Below, piece by piece: positions 9,005-18,811 of a stretch of 64,000 nucleotides of DNA; the stretch's first letter is position 1; every line of letters begins with the position of its first letter. Under the pieces are notes generated by a model. That model ran no database searches and was not told the origin of the DNA. It worked only from the letters and a program-made list of their open reading frames with translations. This stretch comes from Pseudomonas typographi. Its GTDB lineage: Bacteria; Pseudomonadota; Gammaproteobacteria; Pseudomonadales; Pseudomonadaceae. Made by a program: the position numbers and the translations under genes. The stretch is from assembly GCF_014694385.1 (NCBI RefSeq), contig NZ_JAAOCA010000006.1, positions 124,001 to 188,000 on the forward strand. Reading direction: 5' to 3'.

Positions 9005-10177
9005 ATGGCCACCCTGCCCCCACGCCTCGCTCGCCGCCTGCTCAGCCTCGATGACTTCGAACACGCCGCCCGCCGGCACCTGCCGCGCCCGCTGTTCGGC
9101 TACATCGCCGGTGCCGCCGAAGATAACCAATCATTCCACGCCAACCGCCAGGCCTTTGCCGAGCATGCGTTGCTGCCGCGGGTGTTGGTGGATATTTCCC
9201 GGCGCAGTACCGAGGTGCAGTTGTTCGGCCAGCGCTATGGCCAGCCGTTTGGCCTGGCGCCGATGGGGATCAGCGCACTCACCGCGTACCGTGGCGACCT
9301 GGTGTTGGCACAGGCCGCGCGGGAAGCACAGGTGCCGATGATCATGAGCGGCTCGTCGTTGATACGCCTGGAAGAGGTGGTTAAGGCCAACCCGGACGCC
9401 TGGTTCCAGGCCTATTTGCCAGGGGATGAACCCAACATCCTGGCGCTGCTGGACCGAGTGCGCCGCGCTGGGTTCGGCACCTTGGTGATTACGGTAGACG
9501 TGCCCCTGGCGGCCAACCGCGAAAACAACCTGCGCAGCGGCTTCTCCCTGCCGCTGCGGCCCACGCCACGGCTGGCCTGGGATGGGTTGAGCCACCCGCG
9601 TTGGTTGTTCGGCACATTTCTTCGCACCTTGCTACACCACGGCATGCCGCATTTCGAAAACAACTACGCCTACCGCGGCGCACCGGCACTGTCGCCCCGG
9701 GCATTGCGTGATTACAGCGACCGGGGGCACCTGAACTGGCAGCATTTGGCGCGCATTCGCGAGCGCTGGCCGGGGCGCTTGGTGATAAAGGGCATTCTGC
9801 ATCCGGCTGACGCTCGGCGTGCTTGCGACCTGGGCGCCGACGGCTTGATCGTGTCGAACCACGGTGGCCGCCAGCTCGATGGGGCGGTGGCGTCACTGCG
9901 TGCCCTGCCGGCGGTGGTGGATGCCTGCCCGAATATCCCGGTGATGCTCGACAGCGGCGTGCGCCGTGGCAGCGATGTGCTCAAGGCGCTGGCGCTGGGG
10001 GCAACGTTCGTGTTCGTCGGCCGGCCGTTCGGGTTCGCCGCGGCGGTAGGCGGCCAAGCAGGCGTGGCCCATGCCATTGGCCTGCTTGGCGCGGAGGTGT
10101 CACGTAACCTGGCGCTGCTGGGGCTGTGCCGGCTCGATGAGCTGGGCCCGCAAGTACTGGCGCCCAGCGGCGGCTGA
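9005..10177 (+). CDS. FMN-dependent alpha-hydroxy-acid oxidase/dehydrogenase (LldD-like)
   Basis: A 390-residue TIM-barrel flavoenzyme of the lactate dehydrogenase/glycolate oxidase family. It oxidises an L-2-hydroxyacid to the 2-oxoacid. The catalytic His/Arg motif SNHGGRQLDG is near residue 284; the FMN phosphate site is DSGVRRGSDVLKALALGA followed by GRP; the N-terminal substrate loop is FGYIAGAAED. The substrate could be lactate, mandelate or another hydroxyacid. It converges on the transporter operon and is not obviously co-transcribed with neighbours. The Shine-Dalgarno is weak. Confidence 0.88.
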   Translation: MATLPPRLARRLLSLDDFEHAARRHLPRPLFGYIAGAAEDNQSFHANRQAFAEHALLPRVLVDISRRSTEVQLFGQRYGQPFGLAPMGISALTAYRGDLVLAQAAREAQVPMIMSGSSLIRLEEVVKANPDAWFQAYLPGDEPNILALLDRVRRAGFGTLVITVDVPLAANRENNLRSGFSLPLRPTPRLAWDGLSHPRWLFGTFLRTLLHHGMPHFENNYAYRGAPALSPRALRDYSDRGHLNWQHLARIRERWPGRLVIKGILHPADARRACDLGADGLIVSNHGGRQLDGAVASLRALPAVVDACPNIPVMLDSGVRRGSDVLKALALGATFVFVGRPFGFAAAVGGQAGVAHAIGLLGAEVSRNLALLGLCRLDELGPQVLAPSGG

Positions 10178-10202
10178 CGTGCCGCGTGGGCGCGGCATAC
10201 GG

Positions 10203-11645
10203 TCAGGGCATGACCGGGGGCACATAGGCCAGCGTCATGGAAAACGCCCACAGCATGAACAACACCAGCGGCGTGTGCACCAGCAACTGGGTAAAGGTAA
10301 AACCCACCACATCGCGCGCCTTGACGCCCAGCACGCCGAGCAGCGGCAACATCCAGAACGGATTGATCAGGTTGGGCAGCGCCTCGGCGGCGTTGTACAC
10401 CTGCACCGCCCAGCCCAGGTGCACCTTCAGCTCATTGGCCGCTTGCATCACGTAAGGTGCTTCGACAATCCACTTACCGCCGCCGGAGGGCACGAGAAAG
10501 CCCAGCACGGCCGAGTAGGCGCCCATCACCACGGCGAAGGTGTCGTGGTTGGCCACCGACACGAACGCGGCCGCCAGGTGCTGGGAAAGGGTCACGCCAT
10601 CGGGGCCGGCCGCCTTGGTGAGGATAAAGGCAATCGCCCCGTAGAGTGGGAACTGGATCAGCACACCCGCCACTGACGGCACCGAGCGCGCCACCGCCCG
10701 CAAAAAGCGCTTGGGCCGCCAACTCAGCAGCATGCCCAGTATCAGGAAGAGGAGGTTATAGGTGTTCAACGCAGAGATGGCGTAGATCGGGTCTTTGCTG
10801 GTGAATTCACCGAACAGCCACACCGCACCCAGCGCCACGATCAACAAGGTCAGCAGCGGGCTATGTTCAAGCCACTCACCGGGGCGCTGCGCAGGCGCCA
10901 TGTCGTCGTCGGCTTGGGCCAGGTCTACGCCCATGGCCTGGGCGGTGCGCGCGCGCTCCGGCGAAGGGGTAGAGGCCCAGGCCACCAGCAGCGACGCCGC
11001 CGTCAACACCGCGGCCATGGCCAGCGACTGCCAAAGGAAGATGGTTTGCGAGAACGGGATCACCCCGGTGATGTCCAGCAGCGACTTGGGCAAGCTGGCA
11101 GGGTTGGCCTGCAACTGGGCCGCCGCGGAACTCAGGCCCAGCGCCCAGGTAGCGCCCATGCCCAGGTAGGCGGCGGCGCCGGCGGCGCGGTAGTCCATTT
11201 TCAGCCCTTCACGGCGCGCGATGGCACGTACCAGCAAACCGCTGAACACCAGGCTGATGGCCCAGTTGAACAGCGCGGTGGTCAGGCTCACCAGGGCAAT
11301 GAAGGCGACCGCGCCGCGCGCCGTGCGCGGCAGCGCCGCCAGCCGGGTGATGAGCTTCGAGGCCGGCGGCGAAACCGCCACCACGTACCCGGAGATCGCC
11401 ACGAAGGCCATCTGCATGGTGAACGGGATCAGGCTCCAGTAACCATCGCCGAACGCACCGGCCACCGCGCGCAGCGGCGCGCCACAGGCGAGCGCGCCGA
11501 GCGCGACGGCGATAACCGCCAGGGCGGCAAAGATATACGAGTCGGGGAACCAGCGCTCCGACCAGTTGGATACGCCCACGGCGATCCGTTCGAACAACCC
11601 CGGCTGGGCGGGGGGATTGGCTGCGTGCAACAGGGTGTCTTGCAT
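10203..11645 (-). CDS. short-chain fatty acid transporter (AtoE/TIGR00366 family)
   Basis: A 480-residue polytopic inner-membrane protein with roughly a dozen hydrophobic helices and the family signature FLVPSGGGKWIVEAPY. The family takes up acetoacetate, butyrate and related short-chain acids by proton or sodium symport. The start at 11645 is supported by GAGGAAGA 5-6 nt upstream; the longer open frame upstream is unlikely to be coding. It sits 59 bp downstream of the ketimine-reductase-like gene and is probably the last gene of the operon that begins with the molybdopterin fusion. Confidence 0.88.
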   Translation of the reverse strand: MQDTLLHAANPPAQPGLFERIAVGVSNWSERWFPDSYIFAALAVIAVALGALACGAPLRAVAGAFGDGYWSLIPFTMQMAFVAISGYVVAVSPPASKLITRLAALPRTARGAVAFIALVSLTTALFNWAISLVFSGLLVRAIARREGLKMDYRAAGAAAYLGMGATWALGLSSAAAQLQANPASLPKSLLDITGVIPFSQTIFLWQSLAMAAVLTAASLLVAWASTPSPERARTAQAMGVDLAQADDDMAPAQRPGEWLEHSPLLTLLIVALGAVWLFGEFTSKDPIYAISALNTYNLLFLILGMLLSWRPKRFLRAVARSVPSVAGVLIQFPLYGAIAFILTKAAGPDGVTLSQHLAAAFVSVANHDTFAVVMGAYSAVLGFLVPSGGGKWIVEAPYVMQAANELKVHLGWAVQVYNAAEALPNLINPFWMLPLLGVLGVKARDVVGFTFTQLLVHTPLVLFMLWAFSMTLAYVPPVMP

Positions 11646-11704
11646 AGCTGTCTTCCTCGGGTGGGCTGGACAGGCAGAAAAAAGTACGTAGCGCTTTATC
11701 GTTA

Positions 11705-12637
11705 TTATGCGTGGTTCAGGTACACCCGTTGGGCGGCGGCCAGGTCCTCCAGGGCAGTGCCAACGGCTTTGAACACGGTGGTTTGGGTATCGCTTGTGCG
11801 GCCTGGGTGGCGGCCCTGGCATAGGGCAGCGAGGTCTGCCAGCACCTGGCCGGGCGCGAACACGCCGTTGGCGATAGGGCTGAGCAGGTCGCCGGCCTTG
11901 AGCAGGGCTTCGTCGGTGTCGACGAACACGCAGGTGCCGTCGAAACAGGCGTCGTCGCTTTCGCGCATCTGTGGGGTAAAGCCGCCGATCAGATCCAGAT
12001 GGGTGCCGGGGCGCAACCAAGCGCGGCGAACCAACGGCGCGGTCGACAGCGTGGCGCAGGTGACGATATCAGCCTCGCCGCAGGCCGCCTCAAGGTCGTT
12101 CACCGCCTGGGCGGCGAAGCCTTGCTCGGCCAGGCGTGCGGCGAGCGCGTGGGCTTGGGCTTGGTGGATGTTCCACACCAGCACCCGGCGGATTGGCCGC
12201 ACACAACGGTAGGCCGGCGCCAACAGGCTCGCGACTCGCCCAGCGCCCACCACCAGCAGGGTTTCGGCATCGCTACGGGCCAGCTTCGAAGCGGCCAGCG
12301 CCGAGGCGGCGGCGGTACGCCGGGAAGTGATTTCGTTGCCATCGATCAAGGCCAGCGGCGCGCCGCTGGTGGCATCGTGCAGTAAGTAGGTCGAATGCAG
12401 GCCGGGCAATTGGCGCTGGCCGTTTTCCGGGTAGATGGCCACGGTTTTGATCCCGAAGAACCGGGCATTCCAGGCCGGCATCAATAGTACCGACGCCGGG
12501 CAACCTGCCTCGGTGCTCAAGTCGTGAAGGTGGCGCAGCGGCACCCGCGCCGGTTCGCAGAATGCTGCTTCCAACGCCGGGATCAACTGCTCGAACGGCA
12601 ACGCGGCGCGGGTTTGCTCAGCATCGAAAATCAACAT
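11705..12637 (-). CDS. ornithine cyclodeaminase/mu-crystallin family protein (ketimine reductase-like)
   Basis: A 310-residue Rossmann enzyme of the OCD/mu-crystallin family. The substrate lysine is in FFGIKTVAIYPEN, SRRTAAASALA follows, and the NAD(P) loop is VVGAGRVAS. Family activities include ornithine cyclodeaminase, delta-1-pyrroline-2-carboxylate or piperideine-2-carboxylate reductase, and alanine dehydrogenase; I cannot choose. The start at 12637 is preceded by GGAGG at 10-nt spacing. An alternative Met at 12661 would overlap the upstream gene by 8 nt. Translational linkage to the molybdopterin fusion suggests a shared pathway on an imine or amino acid. Confidence 0.82.
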   Translation of the reverse strand: MLIFDAEQTRAALPFEQLIPALEAAFCEPARVPLRHLHDLSTEAGCPASVLLMPAWNARFFGIKTVAIYPENGQRQLPGLHSTYLLHDATSGAPLALIDGNEITSRRTAAASALAASKLARSDAETLLVVGAGRVASLLAPAYRCVRPIRRVLVWNIHQAQAHALAARLAEQGFAAQAVNDLEAACGEADIVTCATLSTAPLVRRAWLRPGTHLDLIGGFTPQMRESDDACFDGTCVFVDTDEALLKAGDLLSPIANGVFAPGQVLADLAALCQGRHPGRTSDTQTTVFKAVGTALEDLAAAQRVYLNHA

Positions 12638-12653
12638 GCTCAAAAGGCCTCCA

Positions 12654-15600
12654 TCAGGCATCCAGCGTCAATGCGCTGGTGGGTATCGCCTGGCATGCCA
12701 GGCAGGTGTCGTCGCTGTCGGGTTCCTCGCCATGCAGGTGCGCCACTTGGCCATGGGCCACGCGCACCGCACAGCTTTCGCACTGCCCCACACGGCAGCC
12801 ACTGGGCAGGCTAAGCCCCAAGCGTTCGGCAAAATTGAGCAGGGGCCCATCGGCGGAGGTCCAGGTACGGGTGATACCGGAGCGGGCGAAGGTCACGTCG
12901 AAAGCTTGGCCAGGGGTGATGCTGGCCACCTGCGGAGAACGAAACGCTTCCTGCTGGATATCCAGGCGCGGTACACCGGCGCTGATCAACCCTTCGGTGA
13001 AATGCGCCATCATCGCCTGTGGCCCGCACAGGTACACCAGCGGCCGGCGCTTGAGCAGTGCCTTGGGTACCTGCTCGAAGCCAACGCGCCCGCACAGGTG
13101 GTAATCCACGCCGGCCACGTCCTCTGGGCGGGGTTGGCTGTATAGGTTGATCACTTGCACCGCCGGCAAGCTACTGGCCAACGCGCGAATCCGCGCCTTG
13201 AAGGCATGGCTGGCACCGTCGCGGTTGCCGTATAGCAGCAGGATCGGCGGTGCCGCGCGCTTGGCCGGCAACGATTCGAGCAGGTTCAGGAACGGCGTAA
13301 TGCCGATGCCGGCGGCGACCATCAGCAACGGCCGCTGGCCCTGGGTAGGTAGAATGAACGTGCCCGCGGGCATACGCGCTTCGACCCGGTCGCCCAGCGC
13401 CAGGCCCCGGTGCAGGAAGCTCGACATCAACCCCTGCACGGGCCGGCCTTCGGCATCCAGGCCCGCGGCATGGCGTACCGCGATGCTGTAACCGCGCCGG
13501 TTGGGCAACCGCGCCGGGCCGGTGAGCGAATAAGAGCGCAACAGCGGGCCGCGAGCGGTTTGCACCTGTAAGGTGATGTGTTGGCCGGGCTGGAAATCCG
13601 GTACCTGGCCGCCATCCTCGGCCTCGAAATGCACGGCGATCACATCGCACGCTTCCCGCTCCAGGGCGGTCACGGTGAACCCGCGCAGGCCCGCCCAGCG
13701 GCGCAATTGAACCGGCTGGGCCGGGTCGCGAATGACGCGGCAGCGGTAAGCCCGCAGCGGCGACGAACCGCTGATGGGGTCTTGGCGCACATCGTTGATC
13801 AAACCGTTGAAGTTACTGCCTTGGTTATCCACCGCTAATTCGGCTTGGCCCAGCGCTTCGCAACGCTGCCACCAACCGTACTCACCCACCACTACCGCTG
13901 GGTGCAGGCTGGGGGTGATGCGTGCGGAAAAACGTGCTTGGCCGCTGGGCGTACTCAGCAGCACCCAGTCGCCGGCGGCGATGCCGGCCTTGCGGGCCAG
14001 TTGCGCGGAAACTTCCAGCACCGGGTCCAGCGCCTTTTTGCGCAACGAAGCCAGGCTGCGGTGCTGGCTGTGGCAGAAGTAGCCGTTTTTGGCCGAACTG
14101 AGCAGCAATGGATAGGCGGCATCGAGCGCGGCGTCTTCTTGCCCGGCCAAGGGTTGTGGCAATGGCGCGTAGCCATGGCGCAATAGCCGCTCGGAATACA
14201 GCTCGACCAGGCCGCTCGGGGTGTTGAAGGCCTGCCCGCGCGGGCGCTGGCTGAACGCCCGCTCGGTATTCTGGGTGGGCACCGCGATGCCTTCGGGGTG
14301 GCCGCGCAACTTCGCCACGCTCAGGCCCATGGGCTGGAGCATGTAATCCCAGCCCCGTTCGAGCGAGCCGCCAAAGAACTGCTCGCTCAAGCCCAAGCGC
14401 TCGGCCAGGGCGAACACCAACTCGCAATCGGACTTCGACTGGCCCTGGGCCGGCACCATTTGCTGGCGCAACTGCACCCATTGCTCAGCCTGCTCACTGA
14501 TTTCGAAACCGATACGCAGGCCCTCACGCTCCCAGGGGGTATTCACCGGTAGAAAAAGGTCTGCGTACCGGGCACTGGGCGACTCGAACAGGTCGCAGTG
14601 CACATAGAAGTCGAGCTTTTCCAGCGCCTGGCGGCCCAGGTGGGTGTCGGGTTGCGACACCAGCAGGTTGGTGCCGAAGGCCACCAGCGTGCGGATGGCG
14701 TAGGGCTGTTCGTGCACAATCGCCCGGTACAGGTCGCGGGCAGTGACCCAGCCCTGGCTCGGTGGGCCCAGCGGGCGCTCGCCCAAGCCCAGGGCCTTGG
14801 CCCGCTGTGTCGGGGCCAGTAAGTCGAAGTGGCTGACCGGGTTGAACGGCGGCTTGCGATATTGCCGGTTGCCGCCGCGGCGGTCGAAGCTGCCGGTCAA
14901 GGCGTACAGGCAGGCCATGGCGCGGTCGGTTTGCGAGGCGTTCTCCTGCTGGCCAACGCCGGACCACGCATGAAACGCTACCCGCTTGGCGCTCGCCAGC
15001 ACGCTGGCAGCTTGCTCGAGCTGGGCCGGCGCCACCCAGGCCAACTGCTCCACGCGCTCGGCGGTATAGGCTGCACAGGCCTTGGCATAGGCAGCGAAGG
15101 CGGGTAGGCAGGGCAAGCGCTGACCGTCGCGGCCACGCACCTGCACCGGCGCGTGCAGCTCAGCCTGGTCGAGCTGGGCGGGCGTCGCGCTGGCGGATAA
15201 GCACGGGTGCCCAGCGTGCCAGAGCAGGTAATCATCACCCTCCAGGCCCAGGTCTGCGGTGCGCAGCAGCAGGCCGGTGTCTTCACGCACCAGCAGCGGC
15301 CCATTGCTGTAGTGGCGAATAAACGCCTCATCGTAACCGCCACGCTGGATCAACTGGTTGGCCAAACCCATGGCCAGGGCCAAATCCGCGCCGGGCTTTA
15401 CCCGCAGCCAGCTATCGGCTTGGGCCGCCAGGGAGGTTTCGCGAGGGTCCACTACGATCAGCCGGGCCCCGGCCTGGGTGCCGGCGCCGATGGCCTCGGC
15501 TTGGGCTAGCCAGGTATTGCTCGGGTTGTGCCCCCACAGCAGAATCACCTCGGCGTTGCGGTAATCGGCCGTGGGCATGCCACAGCCAAAGGTGAAGGCG

Positions 15601-16061
15601 TGGGCGTGGTCTTTGTGCCAATTGCAGATTTCAGTCGCGTAGCAGGTGTTAGGGCTGCCATACAGCCGAATGAACCGCTCGATCCAGTCGATGCTGTCAG
15701 ATAACGGCGTACCGCTGGGGGTGGTCACGGCAAAACCGACGGACTCCGCACCATGGGTTTGCCGGGCATCGATCAACCGCCGGGCCACCTCATCGAGCGC
15801 TTGCTCCCAGGAGATCACCTCCCAGCCGGGGTCCGGGTGGTGCTTGGGCGTGGTGCGGCGCATCGGTTGCAGCACGCGGTCGGCACTGTAAACCAACTCC
15901 GGGGCAGCCTTGCCCTTCAGGCACATGGCCTTGCCGGTAGGATGGCTCGGGTTGGGCTGCACGGCGATCAACCGGCCGTTTTCGACGCGGTTGAGGGTTC
16001 CGCAGCGCGAGCGGCACAGTGTGCAGTAACCAGGCTTATCGTGCGACGAAGGGTGTGTCAT
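12654..16061 (-). CDS. molybdopterin oxidoreductase fused to FAD/NAD(P)H reductase and [2Fe-2S] ferredoxin domain
   Basis: A 1135-residue fusion. Residues 1-760 are a DMSO-reductase-family bis-MGD oxidoreductase: a [4Fe-4S] site C13-x2-C16-x3-C20-x26-C47, then LLWGHNPSNTWL, VVDPRET and a C-terminal molydopterin-binding domain (LLLSSAKN to DWVLLSTPSGQA). A possible Mo ligand is the Cys in TEICNWHKD. Residues 790-1040 are a ferredoxin-reductase module with flavin motif RSYSLTG, GIGITPF and YLCGPQAMM. Residues 1050-1135 are a plant-type [2Fe-2S] ferredoxin, C1089-x4-C1094-x2-C1097-x22-C1120. It probably moves electrons from NAD(P)H to the Mo site, or the reverse. There is no Tat or Sec signal, so it should be cytoplasmic. 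The substrate is unknown. A divergent LysR gene lies 100 bp upstream. Confidence 0.9.
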   Translation of the reverse strand: MTHPSSHDKPGYCTLCRSRCGTLNRVENGRLIAVQPNPSHPTGKAMCLKGKAAPELVYSADRVLQPMRRTTPKHHPDPGWEVISWEQALDEVARRLIDARQTHGAESVGFAVTTPSGTPLSDSIDWIERFIRLYGSPNTCYATEICNWHKDHAHAFTFGCGMPTADYRNAEVILLWGHNPSNTWLAQAEAIGAGTQAGARLIVVDPRETSLAAQADSWLRVKPGADLALAMGLANQLIQRGGYDEAFIRHYSNGPLLVREDTGLLLRTADLGLEGDDYLLWHAGHPCLSASATPAQLDQAELHAPVQVRGRDGQRLPCLPAFAAYAKACAAYTAERVEQLAWVAPAQLEQAASVLASAKRVAFHAWSGVGQQENASQTDRAMACLYALTGSFDRRGGNRQYRKPPFNPVSHFDLLAPTQRAKALGLGERPLGPPSQGWVTARDLYRAIVHEQPYAIRTLVAFGTNLLVSQPDTHLGRQALEKLDFYVHCDLFESPSARYADLFLPVNTPWEREGLRIGFEISEQAEQWVQLRQQMVPAQGQSKSDCELVFALAERLGLSEQFFGGSLERGWDYMLQPMGLSVAKLRGHPEGIAVPTQNTERAFSQRPRGQAFNTPSGLVELYSERLLRHGYAPLPQPLAGQEDAALDAAYPLLLSSAKNGYFCHSQHRSLASLRKKALDPVLEVSAQLARKAGIAAGDWVLLSTPSGQARFSARITPSLHPAVVVGEYGWWQRCEALGQAELAVDNQGSNFNGLINDVRQDPISGSSPLRAYRCRVIRDPAQPVQLRRWAGLRGFTVTALEREACDVIAVHFEAEDGGQVPDFQPGQHITLQVQTARGPLLRSYSLTGPARLPNRRGYSIAVRHAAGLDAEGRPVQGLMSSFLHRGLALGDRVEARMPAGTFILPTQGQRPLLMVAAGIGITPFLNLLESLPAKRAAPPILLLYGNRDGASHAFKARIRALASSLPAVQVINLYSQPRPEDVAGVDYHLCGRVGFEQVPKALLKRRPLVYLCGPQAMMAHFTEGLISAGVPRLDIQQEAFRSPQVASITPGQAFDVTFARSGITRTWTSADGPLLNFAERLGLSLPSGCRVGQCESCAVRVAHGQVAHLHGEEPDSDDTCLACQAIPTSALTLDA

Positions 16062-16118
16062 CTGCGCCCTTACCGGGTGGTCAACGTCATGGCCGGATGG
16101 TATTACTGGCTTTTCCGT

Positions 16119-16135
16119 ATTGATAATTCATTGAT
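16119..16135. promoter_or_regulatory. direct repeat in the LysR/molybdoenzyme divergent promoter
   Basis: ATTGAT (16119-16124) and ATTGAT (16130-16135) are separated by AATTC. It is the AT-rich island of the 100-bp divergent region, 27 bp before the LysR start. Placement fits a LysR-type binding site, but it is a direct rather than inverted repeat, so assignment is tentative. Confidence 0.3.
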
Positions 16136-16161
16136 CGACTGCCGGGGTATCGAAAAAACCA

Positions 16162-17073
16162 ATGCTGCCGTCCACCAAGCAACTTCAGCATTTCATCGCC
16201 ATCGCCGAAACCGGGCAGGTGTCGAAGGCGGCGCTGCGCTGCCATGTGACGCAGTCTTCAATGACGGCTTCGCTCAAGGCACTGGAGCGCGGCGTGGGGG
16301 CTACATTGTTCAGCCGCCACCCTGGCGGCGTGCGGCTGACCGAGGCCGGTGTACGTTTTCTGCGGCATGCACAGCAGGTGCAGGCTACCCTGCGCGAAGC
16401 CGTGGCTTCGCTCGCCGAGCGGCCGTCCCCGGTCAGCGGGCCGCTGCGCCTGGGCGTCACGGAAACCATTTCAGCCTATGTCCTGGCACCCCTGTTAGGT
16501 ACCCTTACCGAGCAATTCCCGCAGTTGGAGTTGCATGTGCTGGAGCAGCAACGCGAACAGATCGAGCAGGGGTTACAGCAGGGCGAACTGGACCTGGCCA
16601 TCGTACTGGCCTCGAACCTGCAGCCCGGTGCCCTGCAAACCCAGCCGCTGGTACGTTCGCCACGGCAATTGTGGGGGCACCCGGAGCACCCATTGATGAG
16701 TGCCGACCGCGTCAGCCTGGCCGACGTGGCCGCGCAACCGTACATCTTGTTGGACATGGACGAACACGTGGGCACCGTGACCAAGTACTGGGCGGCCTTT
16801 GGCTTGCCGGTAACGCCGCACTTTCGCAGCGCCTCGATCGAAGCGGTGCGCAGCCTAGTGGCCAGCGGCCATGGCGTCACGATTCTCTCTGACCTCGTAT
16901 ACCGGCCGTGGTCGCTGGACGGCCAGCGCATCGTGCGCCGCCCACTGGCCGACCCGGTACCGACGATGGACGTGGGCTTGGCCTGGGCGCAGGCGCGCCC
17001 GCAGGGGGCGGCGTTCTTTGAGCTGAAAACGTTTTTGCAAGGGTGGTTCAAGGCGCCGCAACGGGGGGCCTGA
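16162..17073 (+). CDS. LysR-family transcriptional regulator
   Basis: A 303-residue LTTR. The N-terminal winged helix reads MLPSTKQLQHFIAIAETGQVSKAA, with the second helix VTQSSMTASLKALE, and the effector domain (about 90-295) starts PLRLGVTETISAYVL. It is divergent from the molybdopterin-ferredoxin reductase fusion and is the likely regulator of that gene and the two genes after it. The effector is unknown. Confidence 0.9.
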   Translation: MLPSTKQLQHFIAIAETGQVSKAALRCHVTQSSMTASLKALERGVGATLFSRHPGGVRLTEAGVRFLRHAQQVQATLREAVASLAERPSPVSGPLRLGVTETISAYVLAPLLGTLTEQFPQLELHVLEQQREQIEQGLQQGELDLAIVLASNLQPGALQTQPLVRSPRQLWGHPEHPLMSADRVSLADVAAQPYILLDMDEHVGTVTKYWAAFGLPVTPHFRSASIEAVRSLVASGHGVTILSDLVYRPWSLDGQRIVRRPLADPVPTMDVGLAWAQARPQGAAFFELKTFLQGWFKAPQRGA

Positions 17074-17162
17074 TCACACCACGGTGTTCAACTGAACTGC
17101 CGGATGCAAACGGGGGCTGCAACGCGCCCCACAGTCGGGCCACCGCTAATGATCGCAAGGCC

Positions 17163-17936
17163 TCAGCCGAACCGGCCGGTGATGTAATCCTCGGTCTGGG
17201 TTTTGCCCGGCTTGGTGAACAGGGTGTCCGTGTCGCCGTGTTCGATCAACTCGCCCATGAACATGAACGCGGTGAAATCGGAACAGCGCGCCGCTTGCTG
17301 CATGTTGTGGGTCACGATCACTACCGTGAAGTGTTCCTTGAGCTCGGTAATCAGCTGCTCGATGCGCCCGGTAGAGATCGGGTCCAGCGCAGATGTGGGC
17401 TCGTCGAGCAGCAACACCTCGGGTTTGAGCGCGATGGTGCGGGCGATGCACAGGCGTTGCTGCTGGCCACCGGAAAGGCCCTGGGCGCTTTGCTTGAGCT
17501 TGTCTTTGACTTCTTCCCACAACGCCGCGCCGCGCAGGGCCTGCTCTACACGCGCTTCCATGTCGCGCTTGCCCAGGCGCTCGTGGTGGCGCACGGCATA
17601 GGCAATGTTGTCGTAGATCGACATGGGGAACGGCACCGGCTTTTGGAACACCATGCCCACATGGCTGCGCAGGCGGTTCATCGAGTAATTCGGCGCCAGG
17701 ATGTTCTCACCGTTGAGCAGTACCTCGCCCCGGGCCTCCAGCTTGGGGTACATCGCATAGATACGGTTGAACACCCGCAGCAGGGTCGACTTGCCGCAAC
17801 CGGAGGGGCCGATGATAGCCGTGACTTGCTTTTCCGGAATGTCCATGTTGATGGACTTCAGGGCGCGATTGCCATTGTAGAAGAACTCAAGGTCCCGGAC
17901 CTGGATCTTGGTTCGCATGGGGGCAACAGTGTTCAT
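17163..17936 (-). CDS. pstB: phosphate ABC transporter ATPase
   Basis: A 257-residue ATPase of the high-affinity phosphate importer. It has Walker [10 protein letters not shown], the PstB-typical Q-loop [17 protein letters not shown], signature LSGGQQQR, Walker [13 protein letters not shown] and switch His in VIVTHNM. Its ATG shares one base with the pstA stop (TGATG), so translation is coupled. No phoU follows: the next gene is on the other strand. Downstream on the minus strand, a GGGGC/GCCCC hairpin near 17116-17135 could end the transcript. Confidence 0.95.
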   Translation of the reverse strand: MNTVAPMRTKIQVRDLEFFYNGNRALKSINMDIPEKQVTAIIGPSGCGKSTLLRVFNRIYAMYPKLEARGEVLLNGENILAPNYSMNRLRSHVGMVFQKPVPFPMSIYDNIAYAVRHHERLGKRDMEARVEQALRGAALWEEVKDKLKQSAQGLSGGQQQRLCIARTIALKPEVLLLDEPTSALDPISTGRIEQLITELKEHFTVVIVTHNMQQAARCSDFTAFMFMGELIEHGDTDTLFTKPGKTQTEDYITGRFG

Positions 17937-18811
17937 CAGTAAGACCTATCACGCAAAAGAATGAGGCGGGAAAGCAGGCTTAGCGTCAATACGAACAGCG
18001 TTAGCACCAACGCGCCAGCCCAGGCCAAGGCATGCCAATCTTCGAAGGGGCTCATGGCATATTGGAAAACCACCACCGGCACGCTGGCGATGGGCTTGAG
18101 TAGGTCGCTACTCCAAAACTGATTGCCGAAGGCGGTGAACAGCAGCGGCGCGGTTTCGCCAGTGATACGCGCCAGCGCCAGCAATATGCCGGTGACCACC
18201 CCGGCACGGGCCGCCCGCAATACGATCTGCAGGGTCATCTTCCATTGCGGCACACCCAGCGCCAGGGCGGCTTCGCGCAGCGTGCCCGGCTGCAACTGGA
18301 GCATTTCATCGGTGGTGCGTACCACCACCGGGATCACCAACAGTGCCAGGGTAAGGCCACCGGCTAGCGCGGAGAAACCCACCTGGTGGTTGGTCAGCGC
18401 ACTCACGGGCAGGATGAACGCGGTATAGATGAACAACCCCAGCACAATCGACGGCGCCGACAGCAGGATGTCGTTGATGAACCGCACCACCATGCCCAAG
18501 CGGGTATGGCGGGCAAATTCAGCCAGCCACACACCGGCCATCAAGCCGATCGGTGTGCCCACCAGCAGCGCCAGTGCCGACATCAACAGGCTGCCATAGA
18601 AGGCATTGGCAAGGCCGCCCGGGGTGCCGGGTGGCGGGGTCATCTCGGTAAACAGCGCCGGGCCCAGCGCCGCCGCGCCATTGACCACCGTGGTGATAAG
18701 AATCCACACCAGCCACAGCAGGCCAAAGCCGGTGGCGGCGCAGGCGAACACCATGGCGATCCCGTTCTTGAAGGCGCGCATACGGTACAGGTTTTCATTG
18801 GGCGAACTCAC
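17936..18811 (-). CDS. pstA: phosphate ABC transporter permease PstA
   Basis: A 291-residue inner-membrane permease with six predicted helices and the EAA loop [14 protein letters not shown]. It pairs with PstC to form the phosphate channel. Its start overlaps the pstC stop by 4 nt (ATGA). The size is the E. coli-like short form; some Pseudomonas carry much longer PstA/PstC proteins next to phoU, so this may be a second Pst system. Confidence 0.94.
   Translation of the reverse strand: MSSPNENLYRMRAFKNGIAMVFACAATGFGLLWLVWILITTVVNGAAALGPALFTEMTPPPGTPGGLANAFYGSLLMSALALLVGTPIGLMAGVWLAEFARHTRLGMVVRFINDILLSAPSIVLGLFIYTAFILPVSALTNHQVGFSALAGGLTLALLVIPVVVRTTDEMLQLQPGTLREAALALGVPQWKMTLQIVLRAARAGVVTGILLALARITGETAPLLFTAFGNQFWSSDLLKPIASVPVVVFQYAMSPFEDWHALAWAGALVLTLFVLTLSLLSRLILLRDRSY

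Noticed and set aside
10863-12212. 449-codon plus-strand frame opposite the AtoE and OCD genes
   Set aside because: It is antisense to two well-supported genes and is extremely Arg/Gly/Gln-rich, the usual shadow of GC-rich coding DNA.
16119-16135. ANR/FNR box upstream of the LysR/molybdoenzyme pair
   Set aside because: The TTGAT element lacks the required inverted ATCAA partner; it is a direct repeat, so oxygen control cannot be claimed.
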